Positions 1 through 7,941 of a DNA stretch of 27,041 bases are shown here, piece by piece. Numbering within the stretch: the first letter of the stretch is position 1; each line of letters begins with the position of its first letter. The stretch is taken from positions 1 to 27,041 of the forward strand of contig CAKZZS010000089.1 in NCBI GenBank assembly GCA_937884975.1, given 5' to 3'. The stretch comes from an uncultured Clostridia bacterium. Its GTDB lineage: Bacteria > Bacillota > Clostridia > Oscillospirales > Acutalibacteraceae. The notes below the pieces were generated by a model. That model searched no databases. It was not told the DNA's origin and saw only the letters and a list, made by a program, of their open reading frames with translations. The translations under genes and the position numbers were made by a program.

Positions 1-65
1 AACTGTATGGGTTTTCAATATCCTTAATCTGTTGCACTTGATAGTATAATTCACCATAAATAGTT

Positions 66-95
66 AAAAAAAGCGGTTTTAAAACCGCTTTTTTT
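66..95 (+). terminator. Rho-independent terminator of an upstream, unseen gene
   Basis: A perfect A/T-flanked palindrome with a GCGGTT/AACCGC core, a TTAA loop and runs of seven A before and seven T after. It can stop transcription in both directions. It lies just before the promoter of the first gene and isolates that gene from whatever is left of the window. The 65 bases before it hold no gene I can support. Confidence 0.85.
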
Positions 96-96
96 C

Positions 97-125
97 TTGA
101 CAATGGCATTTGTTTTTGATACATT
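97..125 (+). promoter_or_regulatory. Sigma-A-type promoter of the GH4 gene
   Basis: A perfect TTGACA (97-102), a 17-base spacer and TACATT (120-125) lie 34 bases before the start codon at 160. No operator-like repeat is obvious next to it. Confidence 0.7.
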
Positions 126-159
126 GATATTAAATTTAACCTGAAAAGGGGGATTAAAA

Positions 160-1479
160 ATGAAAATAACATTTATGGGTGCAGGAAGTACAGTTTTTGC
201 AAGAAACGTAATCGGCGACTGTATGTGTTCCGAGGCGCTTCGTGACAGTGTGTTTGCGCTTTACGACATTGATGCGGAACGTCTTGAGGAAAGCCGAACA
301 ATACTTGAAGCGATGCGTAATCAAAAGGGAAATTACGGAAGAATTGAGTGTTACGCAGGCGTTGAAAACAGAAAGGCGGCTTTAAAGGGAGCTGATTTTG
401 TAGTCAATGCAATTCAGGTCGGACTTTACGACCCGTGTACCATTATTGATTTTGAAATCCCTAAAAAGTACGGACTTCGCCAGACTATTGCCGACACTCT
501 CGGCATAGGCGGAATAATGCGCGCTCTTCGTACAATTCCCGTAATGCAGGACTTTGCCGATGATATGCAAGAGGTTTGTCCCGACGCTTTGTTTTTAAAT
601 TACGTTAATCCTATGGCAATGCTTACGGGCTATATGCTGCGTTACACGCCGATAAATACAGTCGGACTGTGCCATAGCGTTCAGGGCTGTACGCGCGACC
701 TTCTTACAAAGCTCGGTATGGAGGATAAGCTTGAGGGAAGAAAGGAGCTTATCGCAGGAATTAACCATATGGGCTGGCTGCTTGAAATAAAGGATAAGAA
801 CGGCGTTGACCTTTATCCCGAAATAAAGTCAAGAGTTGACGAATATATGGCAAAGCCTGACGCCAACGATAAGGTCAGGATGGATTATATAAAGAATTTC
901 GGTTATTACTGCACCGAGTCGAGCGAGCACAATTCCGAATACAATATGTTTTATATTAAGTCAAAATATCCCGAGCTTATTGAAAAATACAATATTCCGC
1001 TTGACGAGTATCCGCGCCGTTGCGTAAACCAGATTAACGGCTGGAAAAAGGAGTATGCCGAAATGCTTGAAAAGGGCGTTAAGGAGCACGAGCGTTCAAA
1101 CGAATACGCTTCAAGGATTATGGAAGCAATTGTCACCGGTAATCCTTACGAAATCGGCGGAAACGTGCTCAATACGGGTTCTCTTATTTCAAATCTTCCC
1201 GAAGACGCTTGCGTTGAGGTTCCGTGCCTTGTTGACGGATACGGCATTCACCCCTGCCGCGTCGGCGCGCTTCCCGTTCAGTGTGCGGCTATGAATATGA
1301 CCAATATCAATGTTCAGCTCCTTACAATTGAAGCGGCTGTCACACGCAAGAAAGAGCATATCTACCAGGCGGCTATGCTTGATCCGCATACGGGCAGTGA
1401 GCTTGATATTGACACCATTAAAAAGATGGTTGACGATTTAATTGAAGCCCACGGCGACTATCTTCCGAAATATCATTAA
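160..1479 (+). CDS. Family 4 glycoside hydrolase (alpha-galactosidase/alpha-glucosidase type)
   Basis: A 439-residue cytoplasmic protein of glycoside hydrolase family 4, which cleaves glycosides by an NAD- and Mn-dependent oxidation/elimination mechanism. Seen: an N-terminal Rossmann loop GAGSTVF (residues 7-13), NYVNPMAM (147-154), a CHSVQ motif with Cys171, and GINHMGW with His203. Cys171 and His203 match the family's metal ligands. The CHSV form is typical of members acting on unphosphorylated alpha-galactosides or alpha-glucosides (MelA/AglA-like) rather than 6-phosphoglucosides; that specificity is inference. Length is normal for the family. AAGGGGG 7 bases upstream fixes the ATG start. 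It is a single-gene unit between its own promoter and terminator, with no sugar transporter beside it. Confidence 0.9.
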   Translation: MKITFMGAGSTVFARNVIGDCMCSEALRDSVFALYDIDAERLEESRTILEAMRNQKGNYGRIECYAGVENRKAALKGADFVVNAIQVGLYDPCTIIDFEIPKKYGLRQTIADTLGIGGIMRALRTIPVMQDFADDMQEVCPDALFLNYVNPMAMLTGYMLRYTPINTVGLCHSVQGCTRDLLTKLGMEDKLEGRKELIAGINHMGWLLEIKDKNGVDLYPEIKSRVDEYMAKPDANDKVRMDYIKNFGYYCTESSEHNSEYNMFYIKSKYPELIEKYNIPLDEYPRRCVNQINGWKKEYAEMLEKGVKEHERSNEYASRIMEAIVTGNPYEIGGNVLNTGSLISNLPEDACVEVPCLVDGYGIHPCRVGALPVQCAAMNMTNINVQLLTIEAAVTRKKEHIYQAAMLDPHTGSELDIDTIKKMVDDLIEAHGDYLPKYH

Positions 1480-1493
1480 AAGGTAAAGAATTA

Positions 1494-1528
1494 ACACCCG
1501 ATTATCAAACGGTAATCGGGTGTTTTTT
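1494..1528 (+). terminator. Terminator after the GH4 gene
   Basis: An 11-base stem (ACACCCGATTA with TAATCGGGTGT) around a short loop, followed by TTTTTT, 14 bases after the stop codon. Confidence 0.9.
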
Positions 1529-1569
1529 GATGTTTTTAAGAAAAAATGCAAAAGTACGCTGTCGGAGTA

Positions 1570-1598
1570 TTGTATATACGGTGGTGATTTAATAAAAT
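1570..1598 (+). promoter_or_regulatory. Possible promoter of the acyl-CoA ligase gene
   Basis: TTGTAT (1570-1575), a 17-base spacer and TAAAAT (1593-1598). The -10 element is good and the -35 poor. A promoter is expected here because a strong terminator precedes it. Confidence 0.4.
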
Positions 1599-1628
1599 AA
1601 TAAAAAAAGATTACACGAGGTGAAAGAT

Positions 1629-3518
1629 ATGGAAAACCCGAAGTTAAATATCAACAAAACCAAATACCGTTATTTTATGGATAATGTCAAGCCGGAGGGC
1701 ACTGCGATTATATATACAATTCCTGTTCCGCGAGGCGAGGAAAAACCGACTGACGAGTTTTTCGACAGAGATTATCCCGATGTCAAAATCTCATATAAAA
1801 AATTCATTAAAATGATTGATAAAACCGCTAAAGGCTTGCTTGCCTACGGTGTTAAAAAAGGCGATATTGTAACGGTTTGCCATACGAACGCTCCCGAAAT
1901 CTTTTATATGGACTATGCGCTTAATAAAATCGGCGCAATCCCGAATTATATTTACCCGAATATTACGGCTGACGAAATGAAATATTTTATTGAGGAATTG
2001 GATTCAAAGTTTGTTTTCGTACTTGATGAGCCTGACATTAAAAGGAATATGAAAAAAGCGCTTGAGGGAACTGACATTAAGGTTATCTCTTCAAGTGTTA
2101 TTGAAGCATTTCCGCCTCTTTTCAAAATTGTTGCCGCAAAGAAAAAGCCTGTTGAACAAGTTGAAATCCCAAACGAAATCAAGTGGGTGGATTTTATAAA
2201 GAACGGTGAAAAGATAAAAGAAGTTAAAGAAAATCCATACACCCCGAATGACACCTGCTCCTTTGTTCATTCAAGCGGTACATCAAGCGTGCCGAAGGCG
2301 ATTGAAATCAGTAACGAAAACGACAATTCTGTATATGTTGGGTTTTGGATACACGGAGTAAATATAGAAGCAAACGACCGATGTGTACAAATGATTCCTG
2401 AATTTGTTGAATTTGGTAAAACAGTAAGCCATTCTTATCTGTCAAATAATGTTACATTGATTTTTATTCCTGAAATGGAACCAAAAAACTATTATGATTT
2501 AATACATAAATATAAGCCACAGTTTTCTTGTTCTACTCCATCTCACGCAAAAGAATTTATTAAAAGAAATACCGACATGAGCAATGTTAAATACTATGGT
2601 TTTGGAGGAGATGGATTTGACGATATTGAAGCAACACTTGTAGATTATTTTTATAAAAACGGAAGTAAATTTCCTCCAATGCAAGGATATGGAGCAAGTG
2701 AAATAAGTGCTGTTGCAACAACTAATCAACCTTCAAAAGATTATTATAGGGCAGGCTCATTAGGTAAACTGTTTGGAAATAATAAAGCAATACTTATTAA
2801 TCCCGAGACAAACGAAATAATAAATGAACCGAATATAATAGGAGAATTATGTATTACAGGTCCGGGCGTTACAAAGGGTTACGCCGGAAACAGTAAAGAA
2901 GAAACGGACAAGGTTTTCGTCAAGCACCCTGACGGGAAAATCTATGTACATATGGGCGATTACATCAGCGTTGATGAGGATGGTTTTTTCTACTATCACG
3001 GAAGAATTAAAAACGTAATAACAAGAAAATCTTTCACATTTTCGCCGAATGAAATTGTTGACTCGATAATGAAGCACGAAAATGTTAAATCGTGCATAGT
3101 CATTCCGCGTTACAGTAAAGAAGAGGGCGAAACGCCGTCTGCTCATATTGTTTTGAATGATTACAGCAACACCGAAAAAACGCTTGACGAAATCAAACAG
3201 TTGGTTGCAGATAATGTTCAGGAGTTCCACCGCCCGACTCATTATAAAATCCGCCAAGCAATTCCGCTGACAAAAAATAACAAAAACAATATAACCGCCC
3301 TCAAAATTGAGGACACGGCAAATATGCTTGACGGCGTCGTTTCGGCTGATATAGAAGCCCACAACACAAGCGAATATGAGTTCTATTTGAAAGTAAAAAT
3401 CAAATCTGATAAACCCGACAGCGAAATCGAAAAAGACCTCGGCGAGCATATAAACAAAATAGCCAACATTATTAAATTCAATGTCGGCGTAATAAAATAT
3501 GAGATTGAAAGAATATAA
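1629..3518 (+). CDS. AMP-dependent synthetase / acyl-CoA ligase family protein
   Basis: A 629-residue adenylate-forming enzyme: it activates a carboxylic acid with ATP to an acyl-AMP, usually passing it to CoA. Seen: the P-loop-like HSSGTSSVPK (214-223), GYGASE (353-358), the hinge region MGDYISVDEDGFFYYHGRIK, and the C-terminal PLTKNNK with the catalytic-type Lys552. The substrate cannot be read; a medium- or long-chain fatty acid is the usual guess. A GTG at 1620 is in frame, but the ATG at 1629 has GAGGTG six bases upstream and is preferred. Roughly 2400-2860 (residues 258-411) is AT-richer and uses different codons from its flanks, which suggests a recombined segment. It is unrelated to its neighbours and faces a convergent operon. 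Confidence 0.85.
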   Translation: MENPKLNINKTKYRYFMDNVKPEGTAIIYTIPVPRGEEKPTDEFFDRDYPDVKISYKKFIKMIDKTAKGLLAYGVKKGDIVTVCHTNAPEIFYMDYALNKIGAIPNYIYPNITADEMKYFIEELDSKFVFVLDEPDIKRNMKKALEGTDIKVISSSVIEAFPPLFKIVAAKKKPVEQVEIPNEIKWVDFIKNGEKIKEVKENPYTPNDTCSFVHSSGTSSVPKAIEISNENDNSVYVGFWIHGVNIEANDRCVQMIPEFVEFGKTVSHSYLSNNVTLIFIPEMEPKNYYDLIHKYKPQFSCSTPSHAKEFIKRNTDMSNVKYYGFGGDGFDDIEATLVDYFYKNGSKFPPMQGYGASEISAVATTNQPSKDYYRAGSLGKLFGNNKAILINPETNEIINEPNIIGELCITGPGVTKGYAGNSKEETDKVFVKHPDGKIYVHMGDYISVDEDGFFYYHGRIKNVITRKSFTFSPNEIVDSIMKHENVKSCIVIPRYSKEEGETPSAHIVLNDYSNTEKTLDEIKQLVADNVQEFHRPTHYKIRQAIPLTKNNKNNITALKIEDTANMLDGVVSADIEAHNTSEYEFYLKVKIKSDKPDSEIEKDLGEHINKIANIIKFNVGVIKYEIERI

Positions 3519-3524
3519 GAAAAA

Positions 3525-3551
3525 GGGCACGGAGTTTTCCGTGCCCGTTTA
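3525..3551. terminator. Bidirectional terminator between convergent genes
   Basis: A perfect 9-base stem GGGCACGGA/TCCGTGCCC with a four-base loop. On the minus strand it is followed by TTTTTCTT, so it ends the minus-strand operon well. On the plus strand the tail is GTTTAATTTTATT, weaker but usable. Confidence 0.85.
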
Positions 3552-3554
3552 ATT

Positions 3555-4703
3555 TTATTCCTGTTTATTGATTCGGCTTGCCCGTTTTTCAAGTCTCGGT
3601 TCAACTGTTTCGTTATAAATAATAATGAATATTGCGCCGAAGGGAATTGCAAGTAAAATGCCGATTATTCCTGCGATTTTACCGCCGAGAATAATAAGTA
3701 TCAATGTCCAGATGGCAGGAATGCCGAGCGAACCGCTGAAGAGCTTCGGCTTGATGACGAGTCCGTCAATGCTCTGCAGAACGCAGATGAAAATAAGGAA
3801 TATCAGCGCCTTTACGGGACTTTCAAGAATGATGAAGAAAATGCCGATTACCGCGCCTATCATAGGTCCGAAGGTGGGAATAATGTTTGTAACCGCGACG
3901 ACTGCCGCAATAAGCGGAGCGTAAGGCGTTCCTGCGATTAAGGTGAAAGCAAGAGTCGCCATGCCGATTATCAGCGCGTCAAGGAGCGTGCAGCCTATGT
4001 AACGGATGAAAATACTGTGACAGCGTGAAAGGAGCTTGTCGTGCTTTTCAACGTTATCCGCCTTGAAAAGCGCGTATCTTATCTTTGTCACAACGCCCAT
4101 AAGCGTATCCTTTGCCATAAGGAAGCAGAAACCGAAAACAAGACCTATTGCAAAATTTGAAATTCCCGAGCCGATTTCTCCGAGCTTTGAAAGAATTGTC
4201 TTTGAATTTGACTTGACGGATGAAAGTATCTGTTGCATTGAATTGTCAACCATATTTTCAATATTCGTCAGGTCAATATTTATGTTGTGCTCTTCGGCAA
4301 AGGCGGAGAGTCTGCCAATGAGCGCTTCGACCTTCTGGGTGTAGTTTTTCCAGTTTGCAACAAGCTTTGTAACGCTCTGCGCAAGAGACGGAACAAGCGC
4401 TACAAGCAGTAACGCTACAACAAGAATAAAGCACACCGCAGCCATTATTACCGCCCAGAGATGCCGTGAGCTTTTCTTTTTCAGTTTTTTGAATACCTTT
4501 GTTTCAAAAAAGTTTGCAACGGGGTTGAAAAGATATGCAACCGCTATTCCGATAAGTATCGGAGAAATAATGCTCCACAAAAAGCTAAAGCCTTTAAGCA
4601 GTACCGCAAAATGCTCAAGCGCCACATAGAGAATAACCGCAATGCACGCCGCAACGGTATATTCGGCAAACTGTTTTGAAAAGAATTTTTTAATCCTCTC
4701 CAT
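3555..4703 (-). CDS. AI-2E family transporter
   Basis: A 382-residue polytopic membrane protein of the AI-2E/UPF0118 permease family (Pfam PF01594). Members are linked to autoinducer-2 export in a few bacteria and to Na+/Li+-H+ exchange in others, so the substrate is uncertain. Seen: a short basic N-terminus, two hydrophobic helices (about 18-65), a third (about 80-107), an amphipathic extracytoplasmic stretch (about 110-175), then a helix-rich second half carrying the family's PTFGPMIGAVIG segment. The last gene of a three-gene minus-strand operon, starting 3 bases after the preceding stop, with GAGAAGGA as ribosome binding site. Length is typical. Confidence 0.9.
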   Translation of the reverse strand: MERIKKFFSKQFAEYTVAACIAVILYVALEHFAVLLKGFSFLWSIISPILIGIAVAYLFNPVANFFETKVFKKLKKKSSRHLWAVIMAAVCFILVVALLLVALVPSLAQSVTKLVANWKNYTQKVEALIGRLSAFAEEHNINIDLTNIENMVDNSMQQILSSVKSNSKTILSKLGEIGSGISNFAIGLVFGFCFLMAKDTLMGVVTKIRYALFKADNVEKHDKLLSRCHSIFIRYIGCTLLDALIIGMATLAFTLIAGTPYAPLIAAVVAVTNIIPTFGPMIGAVIGIFFIILESPVKALIFLIFICVLQSIDGLVIKPKLFSGSLGIPAIWTLILIILGGKIAGIIGILLAIPFGAIFIIIYNETVEPRLEKRASRINKQE

Positions 4704-4706
4704 TTT

Positions 4707-5306
4707 TCATTCCTTCTCTTCGTTTTTTATTTTTTCAAGCCTGTCCATATTTTTGTTATAGGCAAGCCTTATCCATACAAAGCTGAAAATCCACGAAAGG
4801 ATTACCGCAACAAAGAAATCTATTCTTCCGCCGGGAAAAAGCATAACAAATCTGAAATACGGCGGAAAATAAATACGAAAATCAATAAATACCCATTCAA
4901 GAACAATAAGCATTCTTGCAATTGGAACAGCAAGCGTAACCGCCCAGCAAAGGCAGGCGATTTGAGGACCCCAGTACTTTGGCCAGCGTATTCCGAGAAA
5001 GCTGTTAATATCCGGGTCGCCGTATGTGATATCGTTTATATAACGCTTCATATCAGTTTCGCTTGAGTCAATTGGTTTAAAGCGGATATGAGCGTAATAA
5101 GCCATCCACACAAGACCGAGAGAAATAACCACGTTGATGGCTATTAGCGCAGGCCAGCCGAGACTTAATTCGGTTATAAGCGGATTTCCCTCCATTGTAA
5201 GCTCGGGCGTTCCTATATAGGTTAAAAAAAGGTCAAGAAACGCTACCAAAAGATTTGCCGCGGACACGAGGATAAAATATTTTTTTGCCTGTTTTTTATC
5301 AGTCAT
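4707..5306 (-). CDS. Multi-pass membrane protein, DUF5658-like
   Basis: A 199-residue membrane protein of unknown function. Seen: four or so hydrophobic helices and an N-terminal pattern of Asp and Thr in the first helix followed by an E-G-N-P motif, reminiscent of DUF5658 family proteins; the match is by eye only. An ATG at 5318 is in frame, but its next bases (AGGTGG) form the ribosome binding site of the ATG at 5306. The latter overlaps the stop of the upstream glycosidase gene by 8 bases (ATGACTGA), so translation is probably coupled. Its position between a surface glycosidase and a permease suggests an envelope role. Confidence 0.75.
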   Translation of the reverse strand: MTDKKQAKKYFILVSAANLLVAFLDLFLTYIGTPELTMEGNPLITELSLGWPALIAINVVISLGLVWMAYYAHIRFKPIDSSETDMKRYINDITYGDPDINSFLGIRWPKYWGPQIACLCWAVTLAVPIARMLIVLEWVFIDFRIYFPPYFRFVMLFPGGRIDFFVAVILSWIFSFVWIRLAYNKNMDRLEKIKNEEKE

Positions 5307-7803
5307 TTGCCACCTCATTAAAAGAATCCGAAATTTTTACGCCCTTAATTTCAGGCGCAAAGGTTGTAATACCGTTAAAATTCATTTTGCCGTCATTGGA
5401 AAATACAATTTCGTTTAAGCCCTTATTGAGTGAAATATAAACGGTTTTGGTTTTAACCGTGTCAAGGCTGTATGTGTTCCTGAAATAGACTCTGCCGTTT
5501 GATTTACCGTTTACGGTAATTACGCAGTATTTTTCAATTAAGTCAACATTATAGTCGTGCAGTCCGCCCTCGCCGTCGTTTGAATAGTAAACCGTCATGG
5601 CGTAGACGCCTGCCTTATCACAGTTTACGGAAACGGAAGCGCTGTTGCCGTTTTCGCTTGAAATATCGCTTATATAACCGTTTTCTACCGAAGCGCCGTT
5701 AAGCTTAAAATCTTCAACTGAGAAATCCGACTGTCTGCCGCTTGAGGGCTTGATATTTACGGTTTCAAGTTCACCTGAATCAACCTCAATATAGCTTACT
5801 CCGCGTCTTAAAAACAGAGTTGCTTTTTTACTCTTTTCTGCCGTGACAGAGCCGATAAGAACGGAATTAACCTTGATATTCTTATTTTTAACGGGAGAAG
5901 AAAAGCCGAATTCAACCTCATAAAACCCGTCCGACGGAGTGCTGACAAGATAAGAAACGCTGTCTTTATCGGAAATATTATAATCCCTTTGAGTAAAAAT
6001 ATCCGTTTCGCTTTCACTGTTTATTTCGGTTACATCAATAAAATCAAGACCTGCCGAATAGCTTGAATGAGCAAGCTTTAAAACGTGCTTACCCTTTTCA
6101 AGAAATACTTTTCTGCTTACGCACGCGGAGTGCTCATATTTAATTGATGAAGGGTAAACAATTTCGTCCTGTTCAACCGAGTCAATAAAGAATTTTTGCG
6201 TTGAAGAAACTCTTTTGCCGTTTTCGTCAACCGAGCCGTTTGAATAGACAATGTCAAGTCTGTATTCACCGCTTTTCGGCACGTCTATATTAAATACAGC
6301 AGCGTCTTCATCAGTGTCAATAAAGCCGAGAAAACCGCTTCCCGAAAATGCAAAGGCGTGCTCATAGCTTTTAGCCTGACCCTCTGTTAAAGCGTCCTCC
6401 GCTTCGTATCTTTCAAAAAACAGGTCGTTTTTATATTTTATTTCTTCTTCACCGTCAAAGGGTTTGACCGTTACGAAAAAGGCTCGGGTATCGGTGCCCT
6501 TTCCGATTTTGATTTTCAAGGGAGAGGAGAAAAGTGAAAAAGTGCGTTCAAGGTATTTTTCGGGACTCGGAACCTCGCCGACAAGTCCCTTGAATTCGGT
6601 CCTGTAGACTGTTACAAGCACCTTGTCAACGTCCTTAAAGGCGTTTGTGGTTTTAAGCGAAGAAAATTCAACCTCAAATTCGTCACTTGTTCCGCCGACT
6701 ATTGCAGACGCAAGTCTGTTTTCACTGTCTAATGCGGCAACTCCCGAAAGTCCGTCAATATGATAACCCTCTTTTTTCTTTACGGCGTTTTCAAAATTCG
6801 ACTGGAAAAGGTCGCTTATATTCGTTTTTACCGTGTTTCCCATCAGACATGAATAAAAGCGGTAAAGCCAGTAGTTGCCGTTGGGCATAACATCGTCCGC
6901 AACCGCGTCGCAAAGGTTGTTTGCAAGTCTCCAGTAAGCCACGCACGCGTGAACCTTTGAGTCTTCGATTCGTGAAATCCATTTAACGCTTTCGCCCGGA
7001 ATTCCGTTTGTACGCATAAGTCCGTACTCGCTTATGTTGACTTCAACGCTGTCCCTGTCAATTTTGAGCTCATCAAGAATTCCGTAATACGAGTCAAAGT
7101 GCTCTTCCCAGAGATAAACCGAACGGTCGCCAAGCTCGTGCCAGACGATTACCTCCGGCAGGCAGGAATTGTACTTGCAGTAGGAAAGAAATTCCCGTAT
7201 CCTGCTTTCGTCATATCCGCAGTAACCGGGACCTGCAATTCTCGCTTCAGGGTTAATCTGCTTTACTATATTAAAAGCCTCTTTGAATGCTTCGTAAAAA
7301 GCAAAACGGTTTTCTTCCTCGTTGAAATCGCCGAACCATACGCCGTTGTCGCATTCGTTATAAACGCAGTAGACAACCTCGTTTTCATATTTTGCGTTTT
7401 CAATATCGGTTACGGTTTTTCTGACCTTTTCGTAAAACTCGGGCAGGGAGTCAAGCTGATAGTACCAGGTTGAATACATATCCTGACAGTAAACTAAAAG
7501 ATAGTTTCCGCCTGCGTTATGAAAGGTGCCGTAAACGTGGTTTATATCGCCTATCGGGTGCTGAAGTCCGCCATAGGTTTTCTGGGCAAAGGTGTCGGGC
7601 GAAATGCTTTTAACTATTTCAACCGAAGGTATGTCGGGCTCCGCAAGTCCGTAAAGAAAACCCGAAGCGCCGTGCATTACCTCTCCCGTTTCAACCGAAA
7701 AATCAGCCTTGAAGGTTGGTTTGTAAATGCCGAACAAGTAAATCACCGCCCCGATACAGATTACAAAAAGGATTATCAGTATTAGTTTAAAAACCCTTTT
7801 CAT
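5299..7803 (-). CDS. Membrane-anchored glycoside hydrolase-like protein with CBM-like domains
   Basis: An 834-residue protein with an N-terminal membrane anchor (residues 5-27) and no obvious cleavage site, so probably held outside the membrane. Residues about 40-340 look like a clan GH-A TIM barrel, nearest in feel to GH39. VYNEC has the Asn-Glu pair typical of the acid/base (Glu150), WHELG lies at 221-225, and NISEYG carries a candidate nucleophile (Glu259). Two beta-sandwich regions follow (about 468-600 and 695-810), each with a Tyr-rich, carbohydrate-binding CBM6/CBM35-like pattern, such as RYEAEDAL. The exact family and substrate are not recognised. A GTG at 7821 is in frame, but the ATG at 7803 has AGAGGG seven bases upstream. 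First gene of its operon, with its own promoter. Confidence 0.75.
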   Translation of the reverse strand: MKRVFKLILIILFVICIGAVIYLFGIYKPTFKADFSVETGEVMHGASGFLYGLAEPDIPSVEIVKSISPDTFAQKTYGGLQHPIGDINHVYGTFHNAGGNYLLVYCQDMYSTWYYQLDSLPEFYEKVRKTVTDIENAKYENEVVYCVYNECDNGVWFGDFNEEENRFAFYEAFKEAFNIVKQINPEARIAGPGYCGYDESRIREFLSYCKYNSCLPEVIVWHELGDRSVYLWEEHFDSYYGILDELKIDRDSVEVNISEYGLMRTNGIPGESVKWISRIEDSKVHACVAYWRLANNLCDAVADDVMPNGNYWLYRFYSCLMGNTVKTNISDLFQSNFENAVKKKEGYHIDGLSGVAALDSENRLASAIVGGTSDEFEVEFSSLKTTNAFKDVDKVLVTVYRTEFKGLVGEVPSPEKYLERTFSLFSSPLKIKIGKGTDTRAFFVTVKPFDGEEEIKYKNDLFFERYEAEDALTEGQAKSYEHAFAFSGSGFLGFIDTDEDAAVFNIDVPKSGEYRLDIVYSNGSVDENGKRVSSTQKFFIDSVEQDEIVYPSSIKYEHSACVSRKVFLEKGKHVLKLAHSSYSAGLDFIDVTEINSESETDIFTQRDYNISDKDSVSYLVSTPSDGFYEVEFGFSSPVKNKNIKVNSVLIGSVTAEKSKKATLFLRRGVSYIEVDSGELETVNIKPSSGRQSDFSVEDFKLNGASVENGYISDISSENGNSASVSVNCDKAGVYAMTVYYSNDGEGGLHDYNVDLIEKYCVITVNGKSNGRVYFRNTYSLDTVKTKTVYISLNKGLNEIVFSNDGKMNFNGITTFAPEIKGVKISDSFNEVAND

Positions 7804-7831
7804 TGCGTTTCCCTCTGACACCTTTTTTATT

Positions 7832-7860
7832 ATTTTACAATGTAAACGCTAAACTTGCAA
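7832..7860 (-). promoter_or_regulatory. Promoter of the minus-strand glycosidase operon
   Basis: Read on the minus strand: TTGCAA (7860-7855), a 17-base spacer, TAAAAT (7837-7832). It lies 28 bases before the ATG at 7803 and its -35 box is only 8 bases from that of the divergent glmS promoter. Confidence 0.7.
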
Positions 7861-7868
7861 TATTTTTC

Positions 7869-7897
7869 TTGCAGAATAATCGACTGGTTGGTATAAT
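7869..7897 (+). promoter_or_regulatory. Promoter of the glmS operon
   Basis: TTGCAG (7869-7874), a 17-base spacer and a perfect TATAAT (7892-7897). Transcription should start near 7904, leaving a leader of only about 38 bases before glmS, too short for a glmS ribozyme. Confidence 0.8.
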
Positions 7898-7941
7898 AAA
7901 ATTATCTTATAAATTACAATATATTGCGGAGGCAAATATTT

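Noticed and set aside
1..63. A short minus-strand open frame running off the left edge
   Set aside because: It has codon-like content but only about 20 residues, no start with a binding site, and its upstream end runs into the terminator palindrome at 66-95. Too short to support as a gene fragment.
2847..3530. A 227-residue minus-strand open frame inside the acyl-CoA ligase gene
   Set aside because: It is antisense to a gene with clear family motifs, has no plausible domain and no binding site, and arises from the AT/CG-biased codons of the real gene.
7898..7941. glmS ribozyme in the glmS leader
   Set aside because: Only about 38 bases lie between the predicted transcription start and the start codon; the ribozyme needs well over 100 bases.
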